Below are positions 24,838-32,173 of a stretch of DNA of 64,000 nt, piece by piece; the stretch's first letter is position 1, and every line of letters begins with the position of its first letter. Where the stretch lies: the NCBI GenBank assembly GCA_904420075.1, contig CAJFTX010000012.1, positions 1-64,000 of the forward strand. Direction: 5' to 3'. The translations under genes were made by a program, and so were the position numbers. Source of the DNA: an uncultured Clostridia bacterium. Its GTDB lineage: Bacteria; Bacillota; Clostridia; Oscillospirales; Feifaniaceae. The notes under the pieces were generated by a model that saw nothing but the letters and a program-made list of their open reading frames with translations, did no database searches and had not been told where the DNA came from.

Positions 24838-27273
24838 ATGGCAGCGAAGAAAAGTGCGCCGAAGCGCGGCGCGACACGGGGAAAGAAGGCCCCGGCGAAG
24901 AGACCCGCAGGACGGCGGAGAAAAGGGGACAACAGAGCGGGGCGTCAGATCGCGGCGCTCTGCATTATTGTGGCGGGCGTTTTGATTTTGCTCGGCCTGG
25001 TATTTGACAGCACGGGCCTGTTCGGCAGCTTTTTTAAAAATTTGCTGCTCGGTCTGTTCGGCGGAGGGGCATACCCCTTCCCGCTTGTGCTCATTTTTGG
25101 AGGCGTGTTTCTCGCGGTGGGCCGGGAGCGAAAGGGCTCGCTTGTGAAGCTCTATGCCGCGCTCGCGCTGCAGCTGCTCATCCCGACGATTTTGCAGATT
25201 TTCCATCCGCTCCCCGCGAGCGCCGACTTCGGCGGATTTCTTTCGGAGCTCTACCGTCTCGGGCAGCAGTGCGCCTCGGGCGGCGTTGTGGGAGGTCTGA
25301 TCGGCGCGGGACTTCTCAAGTTGTTCGATGTGGTGGGGTCGGTGATTGTACTGGTGGTACTCTGCCTTGTGGACCTCATTCTGCTCTCGGGACTCACACT
25401 CGAGCGGATTACAGACTTCTTTTTTCCGAAAGAGGGGGACGAGCCGGAGGAGTTGGAGGAACCGGAGCGCCCGAGACGGGCGGCGGAGCCGGACTTTGCC
25501 CCGGTGCGGCTCACCAGAGGCAAGAAAAAGCCGCGTATTGATATCCCGCTCGACGGGAGGAAGAAGCGTCCGCGTCCGGCCCCTGTGGAGGACGATGTGG
25601 CGCCCTTCCCGCTGGCGGATGAGCCGCACCCGGCGGAGCCGGAGCCTGTGACGCCGGAACCCGCCGAAAAACAGCCGGAGGCGGAGTACGACGCGCTCTT
25701 TGCCCGCGCGCTGGAGCCGAAGGAGCCCAAGATCACCAAGGAGGAGATCAAAGGGGAGGAGATGAAGATTGCGGACGAGCTCTCCCGCGCGGCGGAGAGC
25801 GAGCGGCCGGTCTATCTCTATCCGTCGACCGATCTGCTGTGCCAGGATACGAGCGGCGGGGATCGCGGCTCGGCGGACGAGCTGAGGGCAAATGCGACCA
25901 AGATCGTCGAGACGCTGAAGAGCTTCGGGGTGGAAACCAAGATCATCAACGTCGCGAAGGGGCCGGCGGTCACCCGCTATGAGCTGCAGCCGAGCGTCGG
26001 CGTGAAGATCAGTAAGATCACCTCGCTTGCGGACGACATCGCCCTCTCGCTCGCGGCGGTCGGCGTGCGGATTGAGGCACCGATCCCCGGTAAGGCTGCG
26101 GTGGGAATCGAGGTGCCGAACAAGAAGGTGAACACCGTCTATATCCGGGATCTCCTGGAGTCGGCGGCGTTCAAAAATGCGCAGAGCAAGCTCACCTTCG
26201 CCATCGGCGAGGACTTGGCGGGCCAGGATATCGTGGGGGATATTGGCAAGATGCCGCACATGCTGATTGCGGGTGCGACCGGGTCCGGAAAATCGGTCTG
26301 TATCAATACGCTGATCACGAGTCTGCTCTATAAGGCGTCGCCCGAGGAGGTGCGGCTGGTGATGGTCGACCCAAAGGTGGTGGAGCTCGGGGTCTATAAC
26401 GGCATCCCGCATCTGCTGATTCCGGTGGTGACCGAACCGAAAAAGGCGGCGGGCGCGCTCAACTGGAGTCTCGGCGAAATGGAGCGGCGCTATAAGCTGT
26501 TCGCGGAGAAAGGGGTGCGTGATCTCAAGGGATACAATCAGCTCGCAGTGGGGGATGAGGAGCTCTCGACCATGCCCCACATTGTGATTATCATCGACGA
26601 GCTTGCCGACCTGATGATGACCTCGCCGAAGGATGTGGAGGACGCGATCTGCCGGCTCGCGCAGAAGGCGCGCGCCGCGGGAATGCACCTCGTAATCGCG
26701 ACCCAGCGCCCCTCGGTGGACGTCATCACCGGTACGATCAAGGCGAACATCCCCTCGAGAATTGCGTTTGCCGTCTCCTCGGCGGTGGACTCGCGCACCA
26801 TTCTCGACATGGGCGGCGCGGAGAAGCTGCTCGGCAAGGGCGATATGCTCTACTATCCCGTGGGGGCGGCGAAGCCCATCCGGGTACAGGGGTGCTTCGT
26901 CAGCGACGGCGAGGTGGAGAATGTGGTCGGCTTTGTTAAGGCGAGCGCGGGCGCGGAGTATGACCAGACGGTGATCGACTCGATCAACGCCTCGGCGGAG
27001 AAGGGGAGCGGTGCTGCGGCCTCCAGCGGCGACGGCGAGGAGGACGAGATGCTCGACGCGGCGATCGACGTCGTGGTGGACAGCGGCATGGCGAGCACCT
27101 CGATGCTCCAGCGCCGGCTGAAGCTCGGCTACGCCCGGGCCTCGCGGCTGATCGACGAGATGGAGGCGAGAGGGATCGTCGGTCCCTTCGAGGGGTCGAA
27201 GCCGCGCACTGTCAAGATTACGAAGGACCAGTGGGCGGAGATGCGGATGAGAAAGCTGGATGAGCAGGGATAA
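24838..27273 (+). CDS. ftsK: DNA translocase FtsK/SpoIIIE
   Basis: Hexameric septal DNA pump of 811 residues. A basic N-terminus is followed by about four transmembrane helices (residues 38-190), a Pro/Glu-rich linker (200-320), the translocase core and a C-terminal gamma winged helix (MLDAAIDVVVDSGMASTSML ... RRLKLGYARASRLIDEME, last 75 residues). Walker A is GATGSGKSV near residue 482, and Walker B is VIIIDELADLMM near 585. ATG 24838 has GGAGGGAG upstream. An extended -10 (TATAAT at 24622-24627) may start its transcript. In a spore former this protein pumps DNA into the forespore. Confidence 0.95.
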   Translation: MAAKKSAPKRGATRGKKAPAKRPAGRRRKGDNRAGRQIAALCIIVAGVLILLGLVFDSTGLFGSFFKNLLLGLFGGGAYPFPLVLIFGGVFLAVGRERKGSLVKLYAALALQLLIPTILQIFHPLPASADFGGFLSELYRLGQQCASGGVVGGLIGAGLLKLFDVVGSVIVLVVLCLVDLILLSGLTLERITDFFFPKEGDEPEELEEPERPRRAAEPDFAPVRLTRGKKKPRIDIPLDGRKKRPRPAPVEDDVAPFPLADEPHPAEPEPVTPEPAEKQPEAEYDALFARALEPKEPKITKEEIKGEEMKIADELSRAAESERPVYLYPSTDLLCQDTSGGDRGSADELRANATKIVETLKSFGVETKIINVAKGPAVTRYELQPSVGVKISKITSLADDIALSLAAVGVRIEAPIPGKAAVGIEVPNKKVNTVYIRDLLESAAFKNAQSKLTFAIGEDLAGQDIVGDIGKMPHMLIAGATGSGKSVCINTLITSLLYKASPEEVRLVMVDPKVVELGVYNGIPHLLIPVVTEPKKAAGALNWSLGEMERRYKLFAEKGVRDLKGYNQLAVGDEELSTMPHIVIIIDELADLMMTSPKDVEDAICRLAQKARAAGMHLVIATQRPSVDVITGTIKANIPSRIAFAVSSAVDSRTILDMGGAEKLLGKGDMLYYPVGAAKPIRVQGCFVSDGEVENVVGFVKASAGAEYDQTVIDSINASAEKGSGAAASSGDGEEDEMLDAAIDVVVDSGMASTSMLQRRLKLGYARASRLIDEMEARGIVGPFEGSKPRTVKITKDQWAEMRMRKLDEQG

Positions 27274-27299
27274 CGTCCGGCGGGTTTGGGAGGCTTTTG

Positions 27300-29243
27300 A
27301 TGGATTCTTTTGAATTTTTGCCGGTGACAAGAGCGGATATGGAGCGGCGCGGGATCGAGCAGCTCGACTTTATCTGCGTAACGGGAGACGCCTATGTGGA
27401 TCACCCGTCCTTTGCGATGCCGCTGATCGCCCGCGTGCTCGAGAGCGAGGGATTTGAAGTCGGAATGATCGCTCAGCCGGACGTCAAAAAAGATGCGGAT
27501 TTCACCCGGTTCGGCGCGCCGCGGCTCGGCTTTTTTGTCAATGCGGGAAATATCGACTCGATGGTGGCGCACTACACCGCGGCGAAAAAACGGCGGCACG
27601 ACGACCTCTACACCCCCGGGGGAAAGGCGGGGCGGCGGCCCGACCGGGCGGTCACTGTCTACACGAAGATTCTGCGCCGGCTCTATCCGGATGCGGCGAT
27701 TGTGATCGGCGGGATCGAGGCGAGCCTGCGCCGCTTCGCCCACTACGACTACTGGGACGACCGGGTGCGCCCCTCGATTCTCGCGGAGGCGCCCGCGGAT
27801 CTTCTCATCTACGGGATGGGGGAGCGGCAGACCCGGGAGATCGCAAAACTGCTCGCGCGCGGGGTTCCGGTAAAAAAGCTCACCTCGATTCGCGGGACCT
27901 GCGCGCTTGTGGAGGAGGCGGGAGGGGCGAACTGCCCCTCTTTTCTGGAGGTCTCGCGGGACAAGACGGCCTACGCCCGCTCGGTAAAAGAGCAATATGA
28001 GCGGATGGACTTCCACTGTGAGGAGCCGCTCTGCCAGGATCAGACGGGGGCTCCGCTCTGCGGCGAGAGGGAAGCGCGCCGGGTGCTGCGGCAGAATCCG
28101 CCCGCGCCGCCCCTCTCCACCGAGGAGCTCGACGCGGTATATGAGCTGCCGTTTCAAAACGCCTACCACCCCATCTACGAGGGGATGGGAGGCGTGCCCG
28201 CCATCCAGGAGGTGGAGTTTTCGATCACCCACAACCGGGGCTGTTTCGGCAGCTGCAACTTCTGCGCACTCGCCTTCCACCAGGGGCGGGCGGTTACATC
28301 GCGGAGCCACGAGTCGGTGCTGCGCGAGGCGGAGCGCCTGACGAAGAAGAAGAACTTCAAGGGCTATATCCACGACGTCGGCGGGCCGACCGCGAATTTC
28401 CGCCGGTCGGCCTGCAAAAAGACGGACGAGGTCGGGGCCTGCCCGGGGCGCAAGTGCCTCGCGCCCACCCCGTGCAAAAATCTGGAGGTCTCCCATCGGG
28501 ACTACCTCGAACTGCTGCGCAAGCTGCGCGCGCTGAAGGGGGTCAAACGGGTCTTTATCCGCTCGGGTATCCGCTACGACTATCTGACCTATGACGAGGA
28601 CCCCTCCTTCTTCCGGGAGCTGGTGCAGTACCATGTGAGCGGACAACTGAAGGTGGCGCCGGAGCACATCTCGGACAAGGTGCTGCGCTATATGGGAAAG
28701 CCCTCGGTGCGGGTCTATAACGAGTTTGAAAAGCGGTACTATAAATATTGCAAAGAGTATAAAAAAGAGCAATATCTCGTGCCGTATCTGATGAGCTCCC
28801 ATCCTGGGAGCACGCTGCGGGAGGCGGTGGAGCTTGCGCTCTATCTGAAGCGGCACAACATGCGCCCCGAACAGGTACAGGATTTCTATCCGACGCCGGG
28901 GACCATCTCAACCTGTATGTTTTACACCGGACTCGATCCGATGACGATGAAGCCGGTCTATGTACCGCGCAGCCCGGAGGAGAAGGCGATGCAGAGGGCG
29001 CTGCTCCAGTACAGCCGCCCGGAGAACCGGGAGATCGTCCGCACCGCGCTGCGCAGGGCGGGCAGAGAGGACCTGATCGGTTTCGGGCCGAACTGCCTCG
29101 TGCCGCCGGAGAGCGGGAGAGGGGGGAGAGCTCCGAGAGATGGAACGAGAGGCCCCGCTTTGAGCGGCCGGAGCGCCCCCCGGCGCGGGGGCGGTGCGCC
29201 CGCAAAGGGAAGAAAAAACTCCGCAAGGTCGAGAAGAAAATAG
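27300..29243 (+). CDS. YgiQ family radical SAM protein
   Basis: A 647-residue YgiQ-type radical SAM enzyme of unknown substrate. The N-terminal domain begins with FLPVTRADM and includes VIGGIEASLRRFAHYDYWDD. The radical-SAM motif is NRGCFGSCNFCAL near residues 315-325 (CFGSCNFC), followed by further cysteines in SACKKTDEVGACPGRKC and TPCKN. It ends with DUF3362-like QVQDFYPTPGTIST and a Gly/Arg/Pro-rich low-complexity tail of about 50 residues. ATG 27300 has GGGAGG 6 bases upstream; TTG 27297 is adjacent and not needed. It follows ftsK by 26 bases. Confidence 0.92.
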   Translation: MDSFEFLPVTRADMERRGIEQLDFICVTGDAYVDHPSFAMPLIARVLESEGFEVGMIAQPDVKKDADFTRFGAPRLGFFVNAGNIDSMVAHYTAAKKRRHDDLYTPGGKAGRRPDRAVTVYTKILRRLYPDAAIVIGGIEASLRRFAHYDYWDDRVRPSILAEAPADLLIYGMGERQTREIAKLLARGVPVKKLTSIRGTCALVEEAGGANCPSFLEVSRDKTAYARSVKEQYERMDFHCEEPLCQDQTGAPLCGEREARRVLRQNPPAPPLSTEELDAVYELPFQNAYHPIYEGMGGVPAIQEVEFSITHNRGCFGSCNFCALAFHQGRAVTSRSHESVLREAERLTKKKNFKGYIHDVGGPTANFRRSACKKTDEVGACPGRKCLAPTPCKNLEVSHRDYLELLRKLRALKGVKRVFIRSGIRYDYLTYDEDPSFFRELVQYHVSGQLKVAPEHISDKVLRYMGKPSVRVYNEFEKRYYKYCKEYKKEQYLVPYLMSSHPGSTLREAVELALYLKRHNMRPEQVQDFYPTPGTISTCMFYTGLDPMTMKPVYVPRSPEEKAMQRALLQYSRPENREIVRTALRRAGREDLIGFGPNCLVPPESGRGGRAPRDGTRGPALSGRSAPRRGGGAPAKGRKNSARSRRK

Positions 29244-29249
29244 AGGAAA

Positions 29250-29480
29250 ATCCCGCGTTCAGAGAACGTCCCGCCAGGAGACCGGCGCCGGAGCTGGGGC
29301 GAAGCTGCAATTTTCTGTAAGAGCCGCGCCGGCTGCCTGTGTATCAGCGCTTCTATAGAGCAGGCTGATTCCAATGGGCGTTTAGGGGGGTGGAACCGCA
29401 GCTGCAAAGTCAGATGAGAACTTTCCCCCTCGAGGGGAAGTGGATCGGACTCCCTGCCGGACAGCAGCTGTGTGTTTGAA
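29250..29480 (+). other. structured, T-box-like orphan segment
   Basis: No gene. The segment contains TGGAACCGCA (29391-29400), one base off the T-box core, preceded by a G-run. A TCCCCCT element about 35 bases later could pair with that G-run, and a TTCCCC/GGGGAA hairpin would compete with it. This copies the antiterminator/terminator logic of a T-box, but there is no T-run, no clear AGTA loop and no gene downstream on this strand. It could be a decayed leader or chance. Confidence 0.3.
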
Positions 29481-29494
29481 ATATGGGGACAGAG

Positions 29495-29538
29495 AAAACC
29501 GCTGTGTAAAAGAGCTGCTCTTTTACACAGCGGTTTTT
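29495..29538. terminator. bidirectional terminator downstream of mtnN
   Basis: About 20-bp nearly perfect stem beginning AAAACCGCTGTGTAAAAGAG, with a tiny loop and a T-run after. It serves mtnN on the minus strand and anything entering from ygiQ on the plus strand. Confidence 0.9.
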
Positions 29539-29553
29539 CTACGGGTGGAATGT

Positions 29554-30267
29554 TTATTGCGCTCCGGCTGATTCGGCGGAGCGCTGCTCCAACTCCTCGA
29601 GCAGCAGCAGCACGATCTCTGCGGAGCGCTTCGTGGCGGCGGCGCAGTTCTGCTCAAACTGGGCGAGTCCGGCGTGGTCGGCGGTGTCGGTGACCGCCCG
29701 CAGCGAGAGAAAGGGAATCCGGTTGACATAGCAGACGTGCGCGATCCCCGCGCTCTCCATGTCGACCGCGAGCGGGGCGTATTTTGAGAGAATTTCCTCA
29801 CGGCCGCGCTCGGAGATGAACTGCTCGCCTGTGACCGTCCTGCCGAAACGCAGAGGGGCGGCGGTCCGCTTTTGCACCGCTCTCGCGGCGGCGAGCAGCG
29901 CCGCGTCCGCCTCAAAGTAGATCGAAGACATCCAGGGATGGAACTCGGTCAGAATGTCGTCCGCCACGTCGTGATAGGCCACGTGCGTGGAGACGACTGT
30001 GTCAAGAAGCTGTACCGCGGGATCCATTCCGCCGGCGGTGCCCGCGCTCAGAATGGCGTCCACCCGGTAGCGGTCGATGAGAATCTGGGCCGCGAGCGCG
30101 GCGTTCACCTTGCAGACGCCGCTGTAGAGCGCGACCACCTGCGTACGGCCGATATTGCCCTCGTGAAAGGTGAGCATAGCGTGCCGGGAGAGATGCTCTC
30201 CCCGTATCCGGGGGAGAAAGGGGGCGAGCTCGTCATCCGAGGCGCAGAGAATTCCGATTTTTTTCAT
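29554..30267 (-). CDS. mtnN: 5'-methylthioadenosine/S-adenosylhomocysteine nucleosidase
   Basis: Splits adenine from MTA and SAH, recycling by-products of SAM use. The 237-residue protein has the MTAN hallmarks: MKKIGILCASDDEL start, ALYSGVCKVNAALAAQILID, SAGTAGGMDPAVQLLDTVVS, and the catalytic VDMESAGIAHVCY near residue 169 with RAVTDTAD containing the late catalytic Asp. ATG 30267 has AAGGAGG upstream. It stands alone with a strong terminator. Confidence 0.92.
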   Translation of the reverse strand: MKKIGILCASDDELAPFLPRIRGEHLSRHAMLTFHEGNIGRTQVVALYSGVCKVNAALAAQILIDRYRVDAILSAGTAGGMDPAVQLLDTVVSTHVAYHDVADDILTEFHPWMSSIYFEADAALLAAARAVQKRTAAPLRFGRTVTGEQFISERGREEILSKYAPLAVDMESAGIAHVCYVNRIPFLSLRAVTDTADHAGLAQFEQNCAAATKRSAEIVLLLLEELEQRSAESAGAQ

Positions 30268-30332
30268 AAGACCTCCTTACGGCGAAATAAATAAAACGGG
30301 AGGGCTGCTTTACAGCAACACCAGATAAAGAA

Positions 30333-30385
30333 GTATTTATGTAAGATACGGTGCAACTCAGTAAAAGAAGTTGCGTCGTATCTTT
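30333..30385. terminator. long imperfect hairpin
   Basis: GATACG ... GCAACT pairs with AGTTGC ... CGTATC across a 9-nt loop, with T-run on the plus strand. It could end transcription between the AT-rich island and mtnN. Confidence 0.5.
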
Positions 30386-30389
30386 TTGT

Positions 30390-30521
30390 TTATGCTACAG
30401 ATTTGAAGTCTTGCGGGGTTTTGCGTATTTTCTCCACCGTATCAGGATTTGAATGTTGCTTTTTATATTTGGGATAACTCCTCGGCTTCTGAGGGAGTTG
30501 TAATTTTAATTGATAAACTGG
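30390..30521 (-). pseudogene. C-terminal remnant of an unidentified protein
   Basis: A reverse-strand frame without a start reads PQKPRSYPKYKKQHSNPDTV then EKIRKTPQDFKSVA-stop. About 43 lysine-rich residues are open in frame directly downstream of the methyltransferase. It looks like the tail of a gene cut by insertion or deletion. I do not recognise the family with confidence. Confidence 0.35.
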
Positions 30522-30526
30522 TTATT

Positions 30527-31315
30527 CTATTCCTTTCTGAAAACATCTAACATATGTGCCGTGGCACCAGCCATATCTTTGCGTTCACAGATGCAAAGAT
30601 GATACTTCATATACATCTCAAACGTTTTCTCGTCCATTTCATCAACTGCGCTTCCGATAAAACGTGTCAGCATATCGGTTCCTATATAGTGAAGCCTTTC
30701 GGTACTGAAATGGCTCATCAGCTCGTTGACATCTTCCTGTCGGTAAAGTGCAAATACTTCTTTAGGAGTTGAACTGAGCTTGAAGGTTTCAAAGTCGACC
30801 AAATCATTATGTTTTCCGCTCTGAAACCCGCCGCGCTGAAAACCAAAGTGATATACGGTAATATCGTTATTGCAATATGCCGCAAATACAATGCCGCCTT
30901 TCCTGGTTACACGAATCGCCTCGCTCATAGCAGCAAACTTATCCTCATCGGTATAGAGATGATACATAGGGCCCAACAGAAGTGTGATGTCATACTGATC
31001 TGAAGCAATATTCTGAAGGTTTACGGCATCGCCTTGTTGAACCGTAATGTGCTCTCCATCCTTCGTATTTGTCCGGAAAACTTCAATGTTCCGCTCCATC
31101 AGCTCCACGGCATCTACGTGATACCCCTTCTGTGCGAAATAGTGAGAATATCGACCGGTGCCCGCGCCGATCTCAAGGAGCCGCATGCCGGGTTTCAGAT
31201 ATTTCTCGACATAATGAATCGTAGTCAGAAACTCGACCATACCGCGCTTGGAAGTCAGACGTGCGTCTTCGTTGTGTGTAGTGTAGTAGTTTGTGAGTGC
31301 TTCCATTCTCTCCAT
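30527..31315 (-). CDS. class I SAM-dependent methyltransferase under attenuator control
   Basis: A 262-residue Rossmann-fold methyltransferase. Motif I is LLEIGAGTGRYSHYF near residue 49, motif II YHVDAVELMERNIEVF, and motif IV ITLLLGPMYHLYTDEDK near 110. The C-terminal third (RQEDVNELMSHF ... MLTRFIGSAVDEM) is a helical cap; substrate unknown. ATG 31315 has GGGAGG 7 bases upstream; the frame opens slightly earlier. Codon use is much more AT-rich than neighbours. Upstream lie a promoter, a 36-residue leader peptide and a terminator hairpin, an arrangement known from inducible antibiotic-resistance genes. No resistance function is shown. Confidence 0.85.
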   Translation of the reverse strand: MERMEALTNYYTTHNEDARLTSKRGMVEFLTTIHYVEKYLKPGMRLLEIGAGTGRYSHYFAQKGYHVDAVELMERNIEVFRTNTKDGEHITVQQGDAVNLQNIASDQYDITLLLGPMYHLYTDEDKFAAMSEAIRVTRKGGIVFAAYCNNDITVYHFGFQRGGFQSGKHNDLVDFETFKLSSTPKEVFALYRQEDVNELMSHFSTERLHYIGTDMLTRFIGSAVDEMDEKTFEMYMKYHLCICERKDMAGATAHMLDVFRKE

Positions 31316-31337
31316 GACTCTACCTCCCAAAAGATAT

Positions 31338-31378
31338 CAAAAACGGTGCAAATCGAAAATTCCCTCGACTTGCACCGT
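31338..31378 (-). terminator. attenuator between leader peptide and methyltransferase
   Basis: On the minus strand ACGGTGCAA ... TTGCACCGT with an extended TCGA/TCGA inner stem, then TTTTT, 20 bases before the methyltransferase ribosome site. As it lies between leader and gene it must be read through for expression. Confidence 0.8.
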
Positions 31379-31411
31379 CAATATCCTAAAGCCTTATAAT
31401 CCTATCACAGA

Positions 31412-31522
31412 CTATACTGGAATTTGGGTACGACAATACAAGACTGATGAATCCCAATAACGGATATGTGCGCCGCGCATAGTAATAGTGTTGACGTTAA
31501 GAGCAAAGATACTGACTAACAT
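31412..31522 (-). CDS. 36-residue leader peptide of the methyltransferase
   Basis: A short gene beginning MLVSIFALNVNTITM and ending WDSSVLYCRTQIPV. AAAGGAG stands 7 bases before ATG 31522, which is itself about 35 bases behind a consensus promoter. It is followed by the attenuator hairpin and then the methyltransferase. Ribosome stalling or slow translation on this peptide would be expected to decide whether the terminator forms. Too short for a family call. Confidence 0.75.
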   Translation of the reverse strand: MLVSIFALNVNTITMRGAHIRYWDSSVLYCRTQIPV

Positions 31523-31557
31523 TGCCGTACTCCTTTCAAAAGAATGAATTAAAGCGT

Positions 31558-31586
31558 AATATATCGTAATTTCATGAGTTTGTCAA
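31558..31586 (-). promoter_or_regulatory. sigma-A promoter of the leader peptide-methyltransferase unit
   Basis: Minus strand TTGACA (31581-31586), 17-base spacer, TATATT (31558-31563). Confidence 0.8.
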
Positions 31587-31653
31587 TATCCCCAAATGTG
31601 AAAATAGCAGCAAGGAACATCCCTGCACCGCTTTCTTTCAGCTATAGATCAAG

Positions 31654-31967
31654 TCATTGTTGAATCTCCATTGTTCTGGTTCGAATGTTGCCTATTCGAC
31701 ACACGCCATGCTTTGGCCTTTCTGTCACTTCCTCGCGCTCCGAGCTCTGTTTTACAAGCTGGAAGAATATTTCTTCTGCCTGTTTATCAATGTCGGCAAG
31801 ATAGCCTTCAGCTTGCAGGCGGTCAGCAGATTATTCTGCGGCGTGTCCGTAGATATCTCCTGTACCGAGGCACGAGATTTGATAATCACCCTGTATTCAT
31901 ATCCAACACCCGTCTGCTCAAATAAACGGATGTCTCCTTGTACCATCCATCGCTCCTGTTTGCCCAT
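31654..31967 (-). pseudogene. TnpV transposon protein remnant
   Basis: Joined frames give a typical TnpV, a small protein of clostridial mobile elements. The upstream frame holds IRLFEQTGVGYEY. After a shift come IQGDYQISCLGTGDIYGHAAE, a stop codon, then LQAEGYLADIDKQAEEIFFQ, LVKQSSEREEVTE and a worn IGNIRTRTMEI tail before TGA at 31654. The original start may be the ATG at 31967. One frameshift and one in-frame stop mark it as dead. It shows the AT-rich patch is a relic of a mobile element. Confidence 0.7.
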
Positions 31968-32039
31968 TTTTGACTTCCTGTTCCTACATGGTAGCAAAGG
32001 AGTCCTTGACCTGGCGAATGTGTGAATTCCATTTAAGCG

Positions 32040-32082
32040 AAAAAAAGACAGCACGGAAAGCATTTCTGCCTTCTGCGCTGCC
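32040..32082 (-). terminator. probable terminator of the SLH gene
   Basis: Minus strand GGCAGCGC pairs with GTGCTGTC (two wobbles), followed by seven T. It is about 90 bases beyond the SLH stop. Confidence 0.5.
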
Positions 32083-32173
32083 TTTTGCCTTCGCTAACGC
32101 TGGCTGTATTTGACAGTTGTTTAAATTCCTGCTTTATGAGGCAAGCTCTACAGCCCTCCCGTTTCTGGGAACA

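Noticed and set aside
24436-27330. 964-codon reverse open frame opposite ftsK
   Set aside because: Antisense shadow of ftsK with Arg/His-rich low-quality sequence; ftsK is unmistakable on the plus strand.
27129-28856. 575-codon reverse open frame opposite ygiQ
   Set aside because: Antisense shadow of the YgiQ gene; no protein-family features.
29282-29300. Cobalamin-riboswitch-like CAGGAGACC (B12 box)
   Set aside because: Only the short box matches. The other conserved cobalamin elements and a downstream gene on this strand are missing.
31657-32025. 122-codon forward open frame in the AT-rich patch
   Set aside because: It is the antisense of the TnpV remnant; the minus strand carries the recognisable protein.
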